Positions 11,734 through 22,175 of a DNA stretch of 64,000 nucleotides are shown in pieces (position 1 is the stretch's first letter; each line of letters begins with the position of its first letter). Source of the DNA: Trachythela sp. YZ-2020 (Eukaryota; Cnidaria; Anthozoa; Malacalcyonacea; Clavulariidae); NCBI GenBank assembly GCA_016169945.1, contig JADLSH010000158.1:655001-719000 (forward strand). The letters are read 5' to 3'. A model generated the notes under the pieces. It saw nothing but the letters and a program-made list of their open reading frames with translations. It searched no databases and had not been told where the DNA came from. The translations under genes and the position numbers were made by a program.

Positions 11734-11819
11734 CTCTTTTGTCCCTCGTTTCATATACGAAGCGTCTATTTGAGCAAATCGTTGCTGCTTCTCCTCTTGG
11801 GGTCTTTGTCTCTTTGATG
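11734..11819 (-). pseudogene. SLU7: SLU7 exon (KRQRPQ, MKRGTKE)
   Basis: Probable acceptor CTCTCAAG and donor GTAGGT. It encodes SKRQRPQEEKQQRF and SYMKRGTKE, matching the region before the SLU7 zinc knuckle. No upstream exon was recognised. Confidence 0.7.
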
Positions 11820-12502
11820 CTTGAGAGTTGGTACACAAGAAAACGACGATTAACTAAATGCCACGTTACATGAGGCAGTTTTTGCTGCAACTTGCAACGC
11901 AATTTCTACACTGAGCCATGTTATGCAGAAATGTACGCACAGAAAAACAGTGAACATGGCTCGCGTTTCGCTCCACCGATATTATCATTCTCATTCATTT
12001 CTTTGTTGCTTTCTGAGCATGTTTAGCAAGAAAAATATCGGCAAAGTGAAACGAGATTCATGTTCACAATTTCTCGGCGAATATACATTTTTTTGGATGT
12101 TTCACAAACCAAAACAAATCGTATACATTGCCATGCAAAAAGCATGCGAAGAACTTTTAAAATAGAATGAATTAAGAAAAACAAACTGGTAATAATGAAA
12201 TGATTTTAAGAAAATTCTTAAATGGGGTTTCTACGCACGCAGCAAATTAATTGGAAAAAAAACGCGCACTCATAGTTAATCATCCAATTACTTGTCATCA
12301 CAGTTGCTTCTCAAACGTGATTGGCCAAACGCGCGTTCATTAGCTATTGTTTCACGCTAATTGCTTCATTTCGAGAGTTCATTTCGAGAGTTCACAGCGA
12401 AATTCTGAGAGTTGCGAGATTGCTTATTGTATACAATTATATATAGTCTGAGAGTTACATTGTTTTCTATTATATATATTTGGATATATATCTTCTATTC
12501 TA

Positions 12503-12548
12503 TCTGCTCACGGAGTGAGCAGAATTTCACAGTTCCCCATGGGGAACT
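12503..12548. other. Two adjacent perfect DNA palindromes at a start codon
   Basis: CTGCTCAC-GGA-GTGAGCAG forms an 8-bp stem (12503-12521). AGTTCCCCATGGGGAACT is an 18-bp perfect palindrome (12531-12548) that contains the candidate start codon at 12539. Either could fold in RNA; function is unknown. Confidence 0.7.
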
Positions 12549-12694
12549 GTTTGTCGGTATGTTCTGGTTTCGACGAGAAGAAGAAAAAGAAGAAGAAATT
12601 GAAGTATGGAAAGACACGGTCGACATCACACCTTGAGGAAATACTTTTTGCAAGAGACCAGCCTACATTAATGGGAATGCCAACAGCAAGTGAT
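12539..12694 (+). CDS. Candidate first exon, N-myristoylated basic protein
   Basis: The ATG at 12539 opens 52 codons that end at a strong donor GATGTAAGT (GT at 12695). The N-terminus MGNCLSVCSGF fits a Gly-2 myristoylation signal with nearby cysteines for palmitoylation. A lysine run (residues 14-20) follows, a usual plasma-membrane anchor layout. The remainder reads HLEEILFARDQ and ends in MGMPTASD. I do not recognise the family and found no second exon in the window, because the following DNA is repeats and LINEs. It is divergent to the SLU7-like locus, so a shared promoter near 11.9-12.5 kb is possible. Coding status rests on the signal, donor and composition only. Confidence 0.4.
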
Positions 12695-12749
12695 GTAAGT
12701 GATATATTGTTCTATATGTTTGTGTTGTGCGTTCGTATTTTTGCGCCTT

Positions 12750-13022
12750 GGTCAAACGAGGATAAGAGTTTCAAACGAGGATGAGAGTTGATGAGAGTTA
12801 GCAAGCGAGAGTTTGCATGAGTGTTTCATCAACTCTGATGCCCCGGTCAAACGAGAACAAGAGTTGCACGAGAGTTGACTGGATATTACCACGCGTACCT
12901 GTCAAACGAGCAAAAACATTATAAATCAAAATTTAAACCAGCTCAAAGTTAATGAGAGTTGGTGGACAAACGCGAGCGGGAGTTGCGACTTTCTTTGACC
13001 CTCATCAACTCTCATCCTCGGG
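12750..13022. repeat. Repeats of TCAAACGAG / GAGAGTTGATGAGAGTT
   Basis: The motif TCAAACGAG recurs at least four times, and GAGAGTTG-type motifs are present on both strands. The left edge (GGTCAAACGAGGATAAGAGTT) and the right edge (CAACTCTCATCCTCGGGG) are roughly inverted, suggesting a decayed MITE. Confidence 0.5.
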
Positions 13023-13204
13023 GCTTTATATTTAGGTGCAATGCTGTAGAAGTTTTTACTAAGACGTGCGAAAAATAGGGATATTTAAATAGGGCCAGTT
13101 TAAGCTATTCTCCAATATGGATATTATTTAAAACGTAATTAGTTTAAGCACGGTACAATATGTGTAAATAAAATCAAAAAATCTTATCAAAGCATTTCTG
13201 TTCT

Positions 13205-13580
13205 TGTGTGTATGGGGGGTATTATTACAGGGGGAAAGGGCTTATTAGGGAGGAAGGCTTAAAAATATATTCACCTAAATGGGGAGCTGGGTAGAAGGGG
13301 GGGTACATATGGTATTATTTGGTAGGGGGGGTTATTATAGAAGTGGGATTAAATATTTCTTCACCTAAAAGGGGACTAGTTAGAAAGGAGAGATGTATTT
13401 GATAGGGGGAGTGGGTATTATATAAATGGGATTAAATATTTCTTCATCTAAAAGGGGGATTAGTTACAGAGCGGGGACTTAGTTCATAGCGAGAGGAGGC
13501 GTACTAGAGATGAATGCTTAAAGACTTCTTCATCTAAAAGGAGGGCTAGTTAGAAAGGAGGACGTATTTGATAGGAGGTT
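13205..13580 (+). repeat. G-rich minisatellite, unit about 82-90 bp
   Basis: Four units carry TTCWYCTAAAWGGGG (about 13271, 13361, 13443 and 13530), followed by AGTTAGAAAGG and runs of five to seven G. The plus strand is strongly G-tract rich. Confidence 0.7.
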
Positions 13581-13649
13581 ATGAGAGAAGAGGGCTTCAA
13601 AATAGTTCTTGATATTGTAGCCGGATTGTTTAATACACTACAAGGGTAA

Positions 13650-16125
13650 TACAAAGAAATTAATTGAATTAATGGGTGTTTACCAGTTAAAACAACTCAT
13701 TAAGGAACCTACACGCGTAACAGCTAACATGCACAAGAACATTGATAGATGTTATTATAACTCAATTGGGAAATACGAACGTTACTGCTTCTGGAGTCAT
13801 ATAATTGCCGCAAAATTAGTACGCTAAAAGGAAAACCAAAAATTGTTGAAACTAGGCAATTTAAAAATTTTAACAGTCGAGCATTTGAAAGTGATTTGAA
13901 ACAAGCCTTTGCTGGTAATACTAATGTTTATCATCATGATGACCCAAATGAGACTTGGAATGTATGGAAAACTATATTTCTCTCTTTAGCTAATAAGCAT
14001 GCACCTTTAGACAAAGGAAAGTTAGAAGCACTTACAACCCCTGGATAACTACGGAAGTTAAGAACCTTAGTCACCGCAGGGATTTCCTCAAAAAGAAAGC
14101 GGTCACCCATAACTCAATCTATTATTTTAATGAGTATAAACATTGTAGGAACAACTTAAATAAAACAATCAAAGAAACAAAAAGCAATTATTATAAAAGT
14201 AAACTAAATGCATGCAAGGACCACAAAGAGAATTGGAAATTGATAAACGAACTGCTGAACAATGCATCAAAAACTACTATAATTATAAATGAATTGATTG
14301 TTGATGAAGGGAAAATTGTAGGAGATGATAATATTGCTAATGAATTCAATAGTTTCTTTTGATCTTTTCGCGCATAGGTGCACGTTTGGCCGAGAATATA
14401 GACCCAAGCGATGTCGATCCACTGTGCTTTGTAACACCTACACCACACAACTTTGTATTTCAAACTATATCCCATGATAAAGTTAGGGAGGAAATTAGGA
14501 AAATGAAAATCATCGGGCTGTAACAAATTTCTGTAAAACTATTGCAGGCCGCTGGTAGTGCAATTGTTGAGCCACTAACGTATATATTTAACCGATCGCT
14601 TAAGACAGGTATTTTTCCAGATGACTGGAAAATTGCCAAAGTAACACCTATCCATAAATCAGAAGATAAAACTCTATGCAGTAATAATAGGCCGATTTCT
14701 GTCATTTCTGTAGTTCCCAAAGTACTTGAGAAAGTTGTGCATGTACAATTGATGAACTACATGGAACAACACCAAATAATATCTAAATTTAGTCTGGTTT
14801 TCGAGCAAATCATTCAACTGAAACATCATTACTTCATGTAACTAACAGCTGGTTAGCAAACATGGATGCTGGCTTGATTAATGGTGTCTTATTCCTAGAC
14901 CTCAAAAAAGCTTTTGATACAATAAACCATAAAATTATATTATCCAAATTAGAATGTTATGGGATTCGTGGATTAGCACTGTCATGGTTTCAGCCATCTT
15001 AGTAACAGGAAACAAGTACGCAAAGTAAATAACTCGCTACCAACCTTCCAAAACATTTCATGCGGCATCCCACAAGGATCTAACCTTGGGTCACTCCTAT
15101 TTACAATTTATATAAATGATTTACCAAATAGTTTAGAAATAACTGAACCCGCCATGTTTGCTGATGATACAAGTTTGACTACAACTGGAGAGTCTTTTTC
15201 CGAAATTGAATATAAATTGGGACTGGAAATCCAAAACGTTAAGACTTGATTAGATGCAAACAAATTAACGTTGAATGGAGAAAAAACCGAGTATATGCTA
15301 ATCGGCTCAGAAAAGCGCCTAAAACAGATAGAAAATGATCCTATTATTAAAATTAGAGATCATATAATCAAAGGAGTTTACAAGAAAAAGGTCTTAGGCT
15401 TAAAAATAGACGACAAATTACAATGGGCAAAACTGTAGAAAAACAATCCAAAAAGATTTCTTGTTCTATAGCTATGTTACGAAAGATAAAGTCTTACGTA
15501 CCTCAAACAACCCTACAGATGATGTACAAGTCACTTGTACTCCCTTATTTCAACTACTGCTCAACTATATGGCATGATGGTAATAAAACGCACGCCGAAA
15601 AAAATGGGTCATTACTAGTTCAGGCTTAGACGAACGATCTTCTAAAATCTTTCAAATGCTCAAATGGACAAGAATGCAATCAATACTTAAAAAACGAGAA
15701 TTGGTGATAACTTTCAAAGCACTTAAGGGTATGGCTCCAGAATATTTACCACAGATGTTTAATATCTCTGTCAACCAAACTTACCAACTACGACATAACC
15801 ATCAAAAGCTTTACCTACCAAAACCTAAGACAAATTTCTTAAAACTTCTCCTATAGAGGAGCTGTTTGATGGAACCAAATTTTGATGGAAAGATTTCCAA
15901 TAACAAAAATACCTGAAACTTCTATCAATTCTTTGAACTGGGAGGTCATAATGCCTAACCATACGTCCATGTTTATAGTGTATATGTTTATTTTTATAGC
16001 TAATAATTTTGATATTTTTATAATAATTTATAGTAAATGTGCACGGCTCTTTGAAAAACAGACATCTGAAAGACTACCGTGTGTAAATAAGCTTAAATAA
16101 TAATAATAATAATAATAATAAAAAT
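13650..16125 (+). mobile_element. LINE A: 5-prime truncated non-LTR retrotransposon (Jockey/CR1-like)
   Basis: The element begins inside the endonuclease C-terminus (LIKEPTRVT near 13705) and continues through the linker (AFESDLKQAF, NEFNSFF) into reverse transcriptase. RT pieces: 14542-14841 (FPDDWKIAKVTPIHKSED, NRPISVISVVPK), about 14810-14995 (DLKKAFDT), about 15059-15420 (GIPQGSNLGSLLF, FADDTSLTT) and 15423-15629 (YKSLVLPYFNYCSTIW). These are split by several frameshifts and a TGA near 15247. The 3-prime tail is (TAA)n at about 16097-16120. It is inactive. Confidence 0.9.
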
Positions 16126-16169
16126 AATAAGGGTTGCGTGTGGCCCGCTTCAAACATTAACACATACCA

Positions 16170-16322
16170 CGTCAGCGTACGCCTGATTTGAATCCAGGGC
16201 GCGCGTTATATGAACCCAGCGTGCGCCAAATATGAATCCAACGCGCGTGTGACGTGAATCCAACGCGCGCGTGGTTTGAATCCACTGCGCGCGTGATTTG
16301 AATCTAGCGCGCGCCAAATTTT
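16170..16322. repeat. GC-rich minisatellite, unit about 24 bp
   Basis: About six units of the type TGAATCCAACGCGCGCGTG alternate with variable bases. It lies between the tails of two converging LINEs and is much more GC- and CpG-rich than its surroundings. Confidence 0.85.
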
Positions 16323-16349
16323 GTAATGCGTGCAAGCACAACATAAATT

Positions 16350-18390
16350 AATATTATTATTATTATTATTATTACTAAACTTTATTTAAACACGGTACTA
16401 TTTCACAAAAATACATAAAGAAAAAGTGATCTAATAGGTCGTGTAATTAAGTGCCTTTTTTAGGGAGTTTGTTTTAGGCTTTGGTTGTAGGAAATCGTGT
16501 TTGGCTTGTCTCGTTTGGTATTCATGGGTTTTGAATTCATGTTGATTTCTTCTTGTTTCAAGGTTAGGCAGACGAAGTTGCTTTAGTAGGTTTACAGATC
16601 GAACTTCGTATCCACTCTTTGTAATAATACGAACAGCTCTATTTTGTAATCGCTGTAGTCGATCACAAAGTGTGGTACCGAAGCCTCCCCAAACCTGGGA
16701 ACAATAATCGAAATATGGTTGTACTAAAGTTTGATACACGGTAGTCAATATTTTTATGTCGAAGAACTTCCGTAATCTCCTAATGGCATTCAAGCCCTTA
16801 TTTACTTTTTTCGTAATTAATTTTACCTGCTCATCCCAGGTTAGAGTCTCATCTATCATTAATCCAAGCGATTTTGTAACTTTAACTCTTTTTATATGTT
16901 CATTGTCCGAAGTGATTTGTGGATCATTTTGAGTTTGGTGAAGTCTTTTATGAGAACCTATAACCATGTATTCTGTTTTACTTGCATTTAGACTTAATTT
17001 ATTTGCTTTCATCCAATCAGAAACGTTTGCCAAGTCTTTATTCAATATGTTAGCAATCGAATCAATATTACTGCTAGATGTATCAATTTGTGTATCATCA
17101 GCGAACATGTTACATCTAGTATATTTTAAACAATTGGGAAGGTATATTAGAAACAGTAGTGGTCCAAGTATGGATCCTTGAGGTATACCGCTGACCATTT
17201 CTAGTGGATGGGAAAGGTGGTCATTTACCTGGCAATATTGCTTTCTGTTTGATAGGTGAGATCTGAATCAATTGAGAGCAGATCCTTTCATCCCATAAAG
17301 GTTTAATTTTTTAGTAGTATTTCGTGATCTACTGTATCGAAAGCCTTCATAAGGTCAAGGAAAACCCCCCAATTTAGTTGGCCGATATCAATATTATGGA
17401 ACCATTTGTTTGTAATTTCTAACATTGCAGTAACTGTGGAATGATTAGGTCTAAAACCGTGTCGAGAGCTTGTAAACATGTCATTTGTTAGAAAATATGA
17501 ATAGAGTTGATTATACGCTAACTTTTCCATTGTTTTTGCAATAATAGAAATAACAGATATTGGTCTATAGTTGTTCATGTCTTCCCTTGGACCAGTCTTA
17601 TAAACAGGGGTCACTTTTGAGATATTCCATTCGCATGGAAAGGTTCCAGACATGATTGATTTGTTAAATATTGTCGTCAGTGCATGTGCTATTAAAGGGG
17701 CAGATAACTTTACAAGTTCGATAGATAGTCTGTCCATACCATAGTCTGTCCATGTTTAGTAAAAGAGTGAGTTTCTCTTGCTCAAATATTTCTCGAAAGG
17801 TAAATATTTTGTCCACATTGTTGATGTAATACTCGGGTGGATAATTAGGTTGAGGAATTTGTTGTGCCAAGTTTCTTCCAATATTAATAAAATGTTCGTT
17901 AACTGCATTGGGTATATCTTCGGCTATAATTTCATTATCATTGGTGTCTTTAATATGCATTATTTTGGTAGATTTAGGATTTTTATTCAAACATTGATTA
18001 ATGCTTTTCCAAGTCTTTTTCAAATTTCCTTTATTATTTTGAATATCGTTAGAAAAATGGCTTTGTATCGTGTTCTTAATGAGTTTATTATAACGATTCC
18101 AAACATTTTTGTAATTTTCCCAGTCGTTCAAATTACCAGTCTTACGGGCCTTTTGTTTTAATTAAATAGTTTTTATGCCTCTTTTCTTGCAAAAGTTGTT
18201 CAGTGATCCAATTAAGGATTGGCCTTGTTGCGTATCTGATGTCTTTTTATTGGAGCATGTTTATCACAAATTTGTGTAAAACTTTCTTTCCAGATAAGCC
18301 ACATTTCATTTGCATCTGTGTATTGTTCAAGATTGAAAGTGCTGAGCAATCTCATGTCGTCTAGAAATGCTCCTTCGTTCAAATTTTAAA
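16350..18390 (-). mobile_element. LINE B: 5-prime truncated non-LTR retrotransposon
   Basis: Reading leftward: the linker and RT N-terminus are at 18131-17664 (KNTIQSHFSNDIQ, KTWKSINQCLN), the RT palm N-terminal half at 17737-17303 (FPCEWNISKVTPVYKTG, NNYRPISVISIIAK, DLMKAFDTVDHEILL), and the catalytic half to thumb at 17198-16431 (GIPQGSILGPLLF, MFADDTQID, YQTLVQPYFDYCSQVWGG). Frameshifts separate the pieces. The tail on the minus strand is (TAA)n, seen as ATT repeats at about 16345-16375. It is related to LINE A but clearly diverged, and converges on it tail to tail. Confidence 0.9.
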
Positions 18391-19845
18391 AGCGCAAGTG
18401 AAAGGCTAACCTCAAAAACATTGCAAATAAAGATTCGAAGGGAAAAGTAAAGTTTAAAAAATCTGAATTTATTATCAATATACTTGTTATCAATATTTGT
18501 GGTATCGCTGGTTTCATTTTTTTGTCCGGTATAGACACGTGTATCTCGTCAATAACCCAAAAAATTTACTTCTGCGCTCATAGGGAATTTCTAGGGTTTC
18601 TATATAGAACAGCATATGTATATAGTGCATTGTTAAGAACGTCATGATCTTAGTATATACAAACATTTTCATACATTCTTGATTCTGCTACAAGATTTGG
18701 CAGCAATCATGAACCAAATCAATAAGGATGTAGCGAAATTAGTAAGTCATTTATCTCAATTTTGCATTGTATAGACTGATGCATGATCTCACTAAGCACT
18801 TTTAGAACACTTCTACTGGCGCAACTGTATAAAACACATATTTTTGGATAGCTTGCTGAAGATATTGCCGTGGCAATGATCGGTATATGGTATGGAAGTT
18901 TAGGTGTGAATAAACTCAGCAGCGAGGCCCCGTTTCATAAATTAGAAAAGGCTTACTATTAAAAGTACATATGTCACAATTACCATTTTTTTCAAATATC
19001 AGCCGTGACGAGACAATTCGAATGATATATAGGCTGAGTACAAATAGCCGCGATGACGTCAAATCGGGAAGTCATTGTTTTGTTACATTATAAAACAATA
19101 TAAAATATAGTCATGTTGGAAGCGAAAAACTGCCGAAATATTCTGGCATATTCGTTTGGAATTCGACTTCAGGATTTTACGCAATAGAAAGGTGAACATT
19201 GCCGTTCCCAGAATTTGGTAAAATATTTTCTATAATGGAGAGAACTCAAACGGTGTGAAGTCTAAAATATCGGCTGTAAATGAAGTCATGGACCCGTGCT
19301 GGACTTCGGCAAATTTACTCAAGTAATTTACATGAAGAAAATTAAAAGGATAAATGTGCTTAAACGAGTAAATACGACAACTAGAAGTTCGATACGAATG
19401 TCGACTTAGGTCTGTATGCACAGGATATCTGATATGATTCTGTCTGATGGTGACTTTGAAATACAGTTGAAAATTTACAGTTTGATAAACTCGTCTTGTA
19501 CTATTCATATTTTGAATTTCAAGATGACATTATTCTTCGGAATTTTTTTTATTTATATAAAATTGTCGGCTGGCGGTGGTTTGTAACTTTGTGGCGTTTG
19601 TTATCGGGATTTTTAGGAGTAATTTGCTTAGCCCAGAATTTCAACGAATTGAGTTATGGATTTCACAGTCCATTCCATGTTCAGGCGTAGGTTCCGGCGA
19701 TTCTTGGCCATTGGAAATAATAATTTTAATTCTATTTAACTTAAAAATTAAAAATTTAATTGTCTTGTTAAGGTAAAGAGTCCCATTGTAATTTAGCTTT
19801 GGTTCGTCATGGTTCTATGAAATTAATAACTTTATAGTCTTTATA
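18391..19845. other. Unassigned AT-rich sequence
   Basis: No convincing gene. One short exon-like stretch (about 18700-18752, reading AAIMNQINKDVAKL before GTAAGT) has a usable donor but no supporting context. Confidence 0.35.
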
Positions 19846-20871
19846 CTATTTACGTTTAATTTTACGTTTACTATTTACTTTTTTAGTTTTAATCTTTTCC
19901 ACAGGCCATTTCAATTTCCTTTCTGTAACATTTGCTCGTGTCGCAACAAACTGTCCATTCCTGCAAACGTGATGAGGTTTGTCGATAGAGCCTTTGCCAT
20001 AAAATTTTATCAAGAGCGAACCAGAGTTACTGGGACAGCGCGTTCTTATGCCTGCAAATGAACAATATTTGATCGGGGTTATCTCTCGTCCGTCAAACTG
20101 TATGTCTGGATATGGAATGTAGACTGGGCCCTTTTTGTATAGATAGACATCAAGAAAATTGTACTGGCCTAGTATTATACGAGCGGCCGGGGATACAATT
20201 GAACATGGGTCCATCTTTGTGTCCACCAAAACTCCTTTACAATTCATTCTTTTTCCGTTGGCAACATTCCAAGGAATGATTAAGTGAGGTTGTTTATCTC
20301 TTACTTTGATTGGACGTTTGGATTCCAGTTTTATTAAACGTGGGAAATCCTTTTCATGAAGACATATATCTATATCGTGGTCGTAAGGAATAAAATCCCC
20401 AGTACGTTGGTAACCTAGCAATGAGCCGTAACATAAGAAATATTCTAGGTTCCTATGCATCACTAATTTAATCCAATATCTTAAGAGTTTCTGCAAACGT
20501 CGATGAAATGGGTTACCGCCACATCCAGGGCCATAGATGGCTTCCGCTGTGGCTTTATTACCTCGATTAAAAACTGGCTTCAATGCTGCTTTCAAAAACG
20601 ATATCTTCTCCAGATCCTTTGTTGTAATATTACTATAATTTTTCTGGTACAAGTTTCCTGACCGAACAAGATGAAACTTAGTACTAAAAGTAACTGGATA
20701 TTTCAATATGATATCACCATGAATATCACCGAGTTCAGCTGTTGAATGAAAGTTTGCGTTATGTACAGCATAGTTGTACGTAAGCCAAGTTATCCAAGTG
20801 TAAAAGAGAAAGAACAGCACAATAAGCACTCTCGTCGATACTTTGTACTTTAACAATATTGATACCGTCAT
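19846..20871 (-). CDS. LicD/fukutin-family phosphosugar transferase-like type II membrane protein
   Basis: An intact single-exon frame of 341 codons starts at the ATG at 20871. Residues about 14-32 form one hydrophobic segment (VLIVLFFLFYTWITWL) after a short basic N-terminus, giving a type II Golgi/ER signal anchor. The luminal part holds the LicD signature: CYGSLLGYQRTGDFIPYDHDIDICL spans residues 147-171, with the DxDxD metal-binding acidic cluster at D164, D166 and D168. The C-terminus is a lysine/arginine-rich tail. NxS/T sites (N78, N81) fit luminal glycosylation. By family, such proteins transfer phosphosugars (LicD phosphocholine, fukutin/FKRP ribitol phosphate) to glycans. The actual substrate is unknown. 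It is the only intact host gene seen in the window; neighbours are repeats. Confidence 0.85.
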   Translation of the reverse strand: MTVSILLKYKVSTRVLIVLFFLFYTWITWLTYNYAVHNANFHSTAELGDIHGDIILKYPVTFSTKFHLVRSGNLYQKNYSNITTKDLEKISFLKAALKPVFNRGNKATAEAIYGPGCGGNPFHRRLQKLLRYWIKLVMHRNLEYFLCYGSLLGYQRTGDFIPYDHDIDICLHEKDFPRLIKLESKRPIKVRDKQPHLIIPWNVANGKRMNCKGVLVDTKMDPCSIVSPAARIILGQYNFLDVYLYKKGPVYIPYPDIQFDGREITPIKYCSFAGIRTRCPSNSGSLLIKFYGKGSIDKPHHVCRNGQFVATRANVTERKLKWPVEKIKTKKVNSKRKIKRK

Positions 20872-21445
20872 ATTATAGCACTTTAGTTTTTACAATAGCA
20901 ATTTGAAGCGATAATAACATAATTAATATAAAATTATAGCAAAATATATAATACATAGTTGCCCTGGCTGCATGTGTGAAAACACCCGTCGCACTTGACG
21001 CCTAAAGCCCCTTCTCCACCAGGCGAATTTGTTCGAGCGAAGCGAAGCAAAAAACAAAATTCGGCAACGTGATTGGCTAGCGAAAAATTTCGCCGCGAAA
21101 AAGTAGAAAGCGATCCTACTTTTTCGCGGCGAATTGTTTCGCTAGCTGGAGGTTTAGTGCCGTACCTTACCATGTGACTACTCACCCTCCAGATATTCAC
21201 AAATAGCACTGACACTCAAGGAAAGCTCAGATTGAACCTCCATTCTTTGAGTGTGAGTGTTAGAGAGCTTTCAGCATACAGGTGTTAGTCTTTACAATGA
21301 TCTGGTCATGTTCTGGTGGCGTTTTCGTTTCATTTCTTTTGTTGTAAACTGAACTAAAAGAGTTGTGCAAATGAAAAGATAGAAAGTTCACTTACCAATA
21401 TGACATTCAATTCTTTAAACATTCTCATTAAAGTGCTTATTAAAC
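20872..21445. other. Upstream region of the LicD-like gene, with a strong hairpin
   Basis: The only clear structure is the inverted repeat at 21076-21145. No promoter motif could be assigned. Confidence 0.4.
21076..21145. repeat. Hairpin / short MITE-like inverted repeat
   Basis: TTCGCCGCGAAAAAGTAG pairs with CTACTTTTTCGCGGCGAA around a 9-nt loop. The stem continues imperfectly to CTAGCGAAA / TTTCGCTAG at the outer edges. Confidence 0.8.
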
Positions 21446-21640
21446 TTTAACTGACTGAGCCTGCACGGCAGACGGTCTGCCCGCGGTGGGACACCCAAAA
21501 GGCGGGCGAGGCGAACTGAGGAGGCACCATGCAGCCAGGCTACCTGAACTAGAAAATCTCAAAAGAAAGATTAATAAAGATTTATGTAGCTGTAGCAACG
21601 CGTCTAATAGCAAATACATATTATATTTAAGAAATAAAAA
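21446..21640 (+). repeat. Direct repeat copy 1 (GC-rich 5-prime part)
   Basis: Begins CTTTAACTGACTGAGCCTGC and ends near CGTCTAATAGCAAATACATA. A second copy lies at 22176-22735, interrupted by a MITE. A third of the unit is GC-rich (GGCGGGCGAGGCGAACTGAG). Origin is unknown; it may be a SINE-like or duplicated segment. Confidence 0.8.
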
Positions 21641-22021
21641 AAGTTTCCGTGTCTCTATACAGTCATATAGAAACACGCGGGGGAGTTTGGGAGAACGTTA
21701 TTTCACTGAATTCAAACATGCATGACAATACCACGATTAAGCATTAAGCCATGGCTTGTTCAAGCACCAATTCTTTACGAAATCCTATTTCGTAATCCGT
21801 ATATAAATTATAAAACTTTTCAAAAACTATTGCAAAATGAAATATTGACAGTTCAACTTCTGAAGTGTGCATTGGAAAAACAAAATCTTTATCTTAGCCA
21901 ATCATGAGCTTGATAGCGGAGTGGATTTAGTACCTCTCGCCAAGGGCTTATTCCCGGGGATAAATCTTTTCGTTTCTTTACTTATAAGGTCACGAAGAAA
22001 TGTAGATTTAACGGGCCGCAC

Positions 22022-22174
22022 CAGGGGCCGGTTATATAAAAAAGTAGTTAATTAAGTTAACTATAGTTAGTGCGAAAGTAAACCAATCAGAATCGGGAAT
22101 TTTAGAGTTAACTACTATTTAACCACAACACGAGTAGTTAAAATGTAGTTAAGACTTTTATACAACCGGCCCTG
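22022..22174. mobile_element. GGGGCCGGTT-family MITE, 153 bp
   Basis: Starts CAGGGGCCGGTTATATAAAA and ends TTTTATACAACCGGCCCTG. The arms are rich in GTAGTTAA / TTAACTAC motifs on both strands. Two longer relatives lie at 23043-24135 and 28087-28888. Confidence 0.85.
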
Positions 22175-22175
22175 A

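Larger units (their letters stand above)
3781..11819 (-). pseudogene. SLU7: SLU7 pre-mRNA splicing factor, unprocessed pseudogene or decayed copy
   Basis: SLU7 acts in the second catalytic step of splicing in the nucleus. Exons in order along the minus strand read as SLU7: 11734-11819 (ends MKRGTKE), 11522-11592 (zinc knuckle), 11084-11184 ([19 protein letters not shown]), about 10374-10440 (AKQQLKSDKL), 9958-10043 (DEDKYADGVIIPRQKFDSK), about 9300-9400 (YYDPKTRSMR), 8303-8448 ([21 protein letters not shown]), 8070-8126 (YGGEEHLNVPPKELLFAQT), about 7750-7796 (ENYVEYSR) and 4013-4119 (GSYW). Several exons have clean AG/GT borders. Because introns are present, this is not a retrocopy. Decay is clear: knuckle ligands are substituted, the knuckle exon has no proper acceptor AG, there are frameshifts in the YYDPK, ENYVEYSR and GSYW exons, and N-terminal exons were not found. 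A hAT element lies in one intron. Sequence errors could explain single frameshifts but not the whole set. A weak candidate further exon (serine/acidic stretch) starts at 3820. Confidence 0.85.

Noticed and set aside
18690..18752. Short exon before GTAAGT
   Set aside because: Too short, with no matching acceptor context or neighbouring exons.
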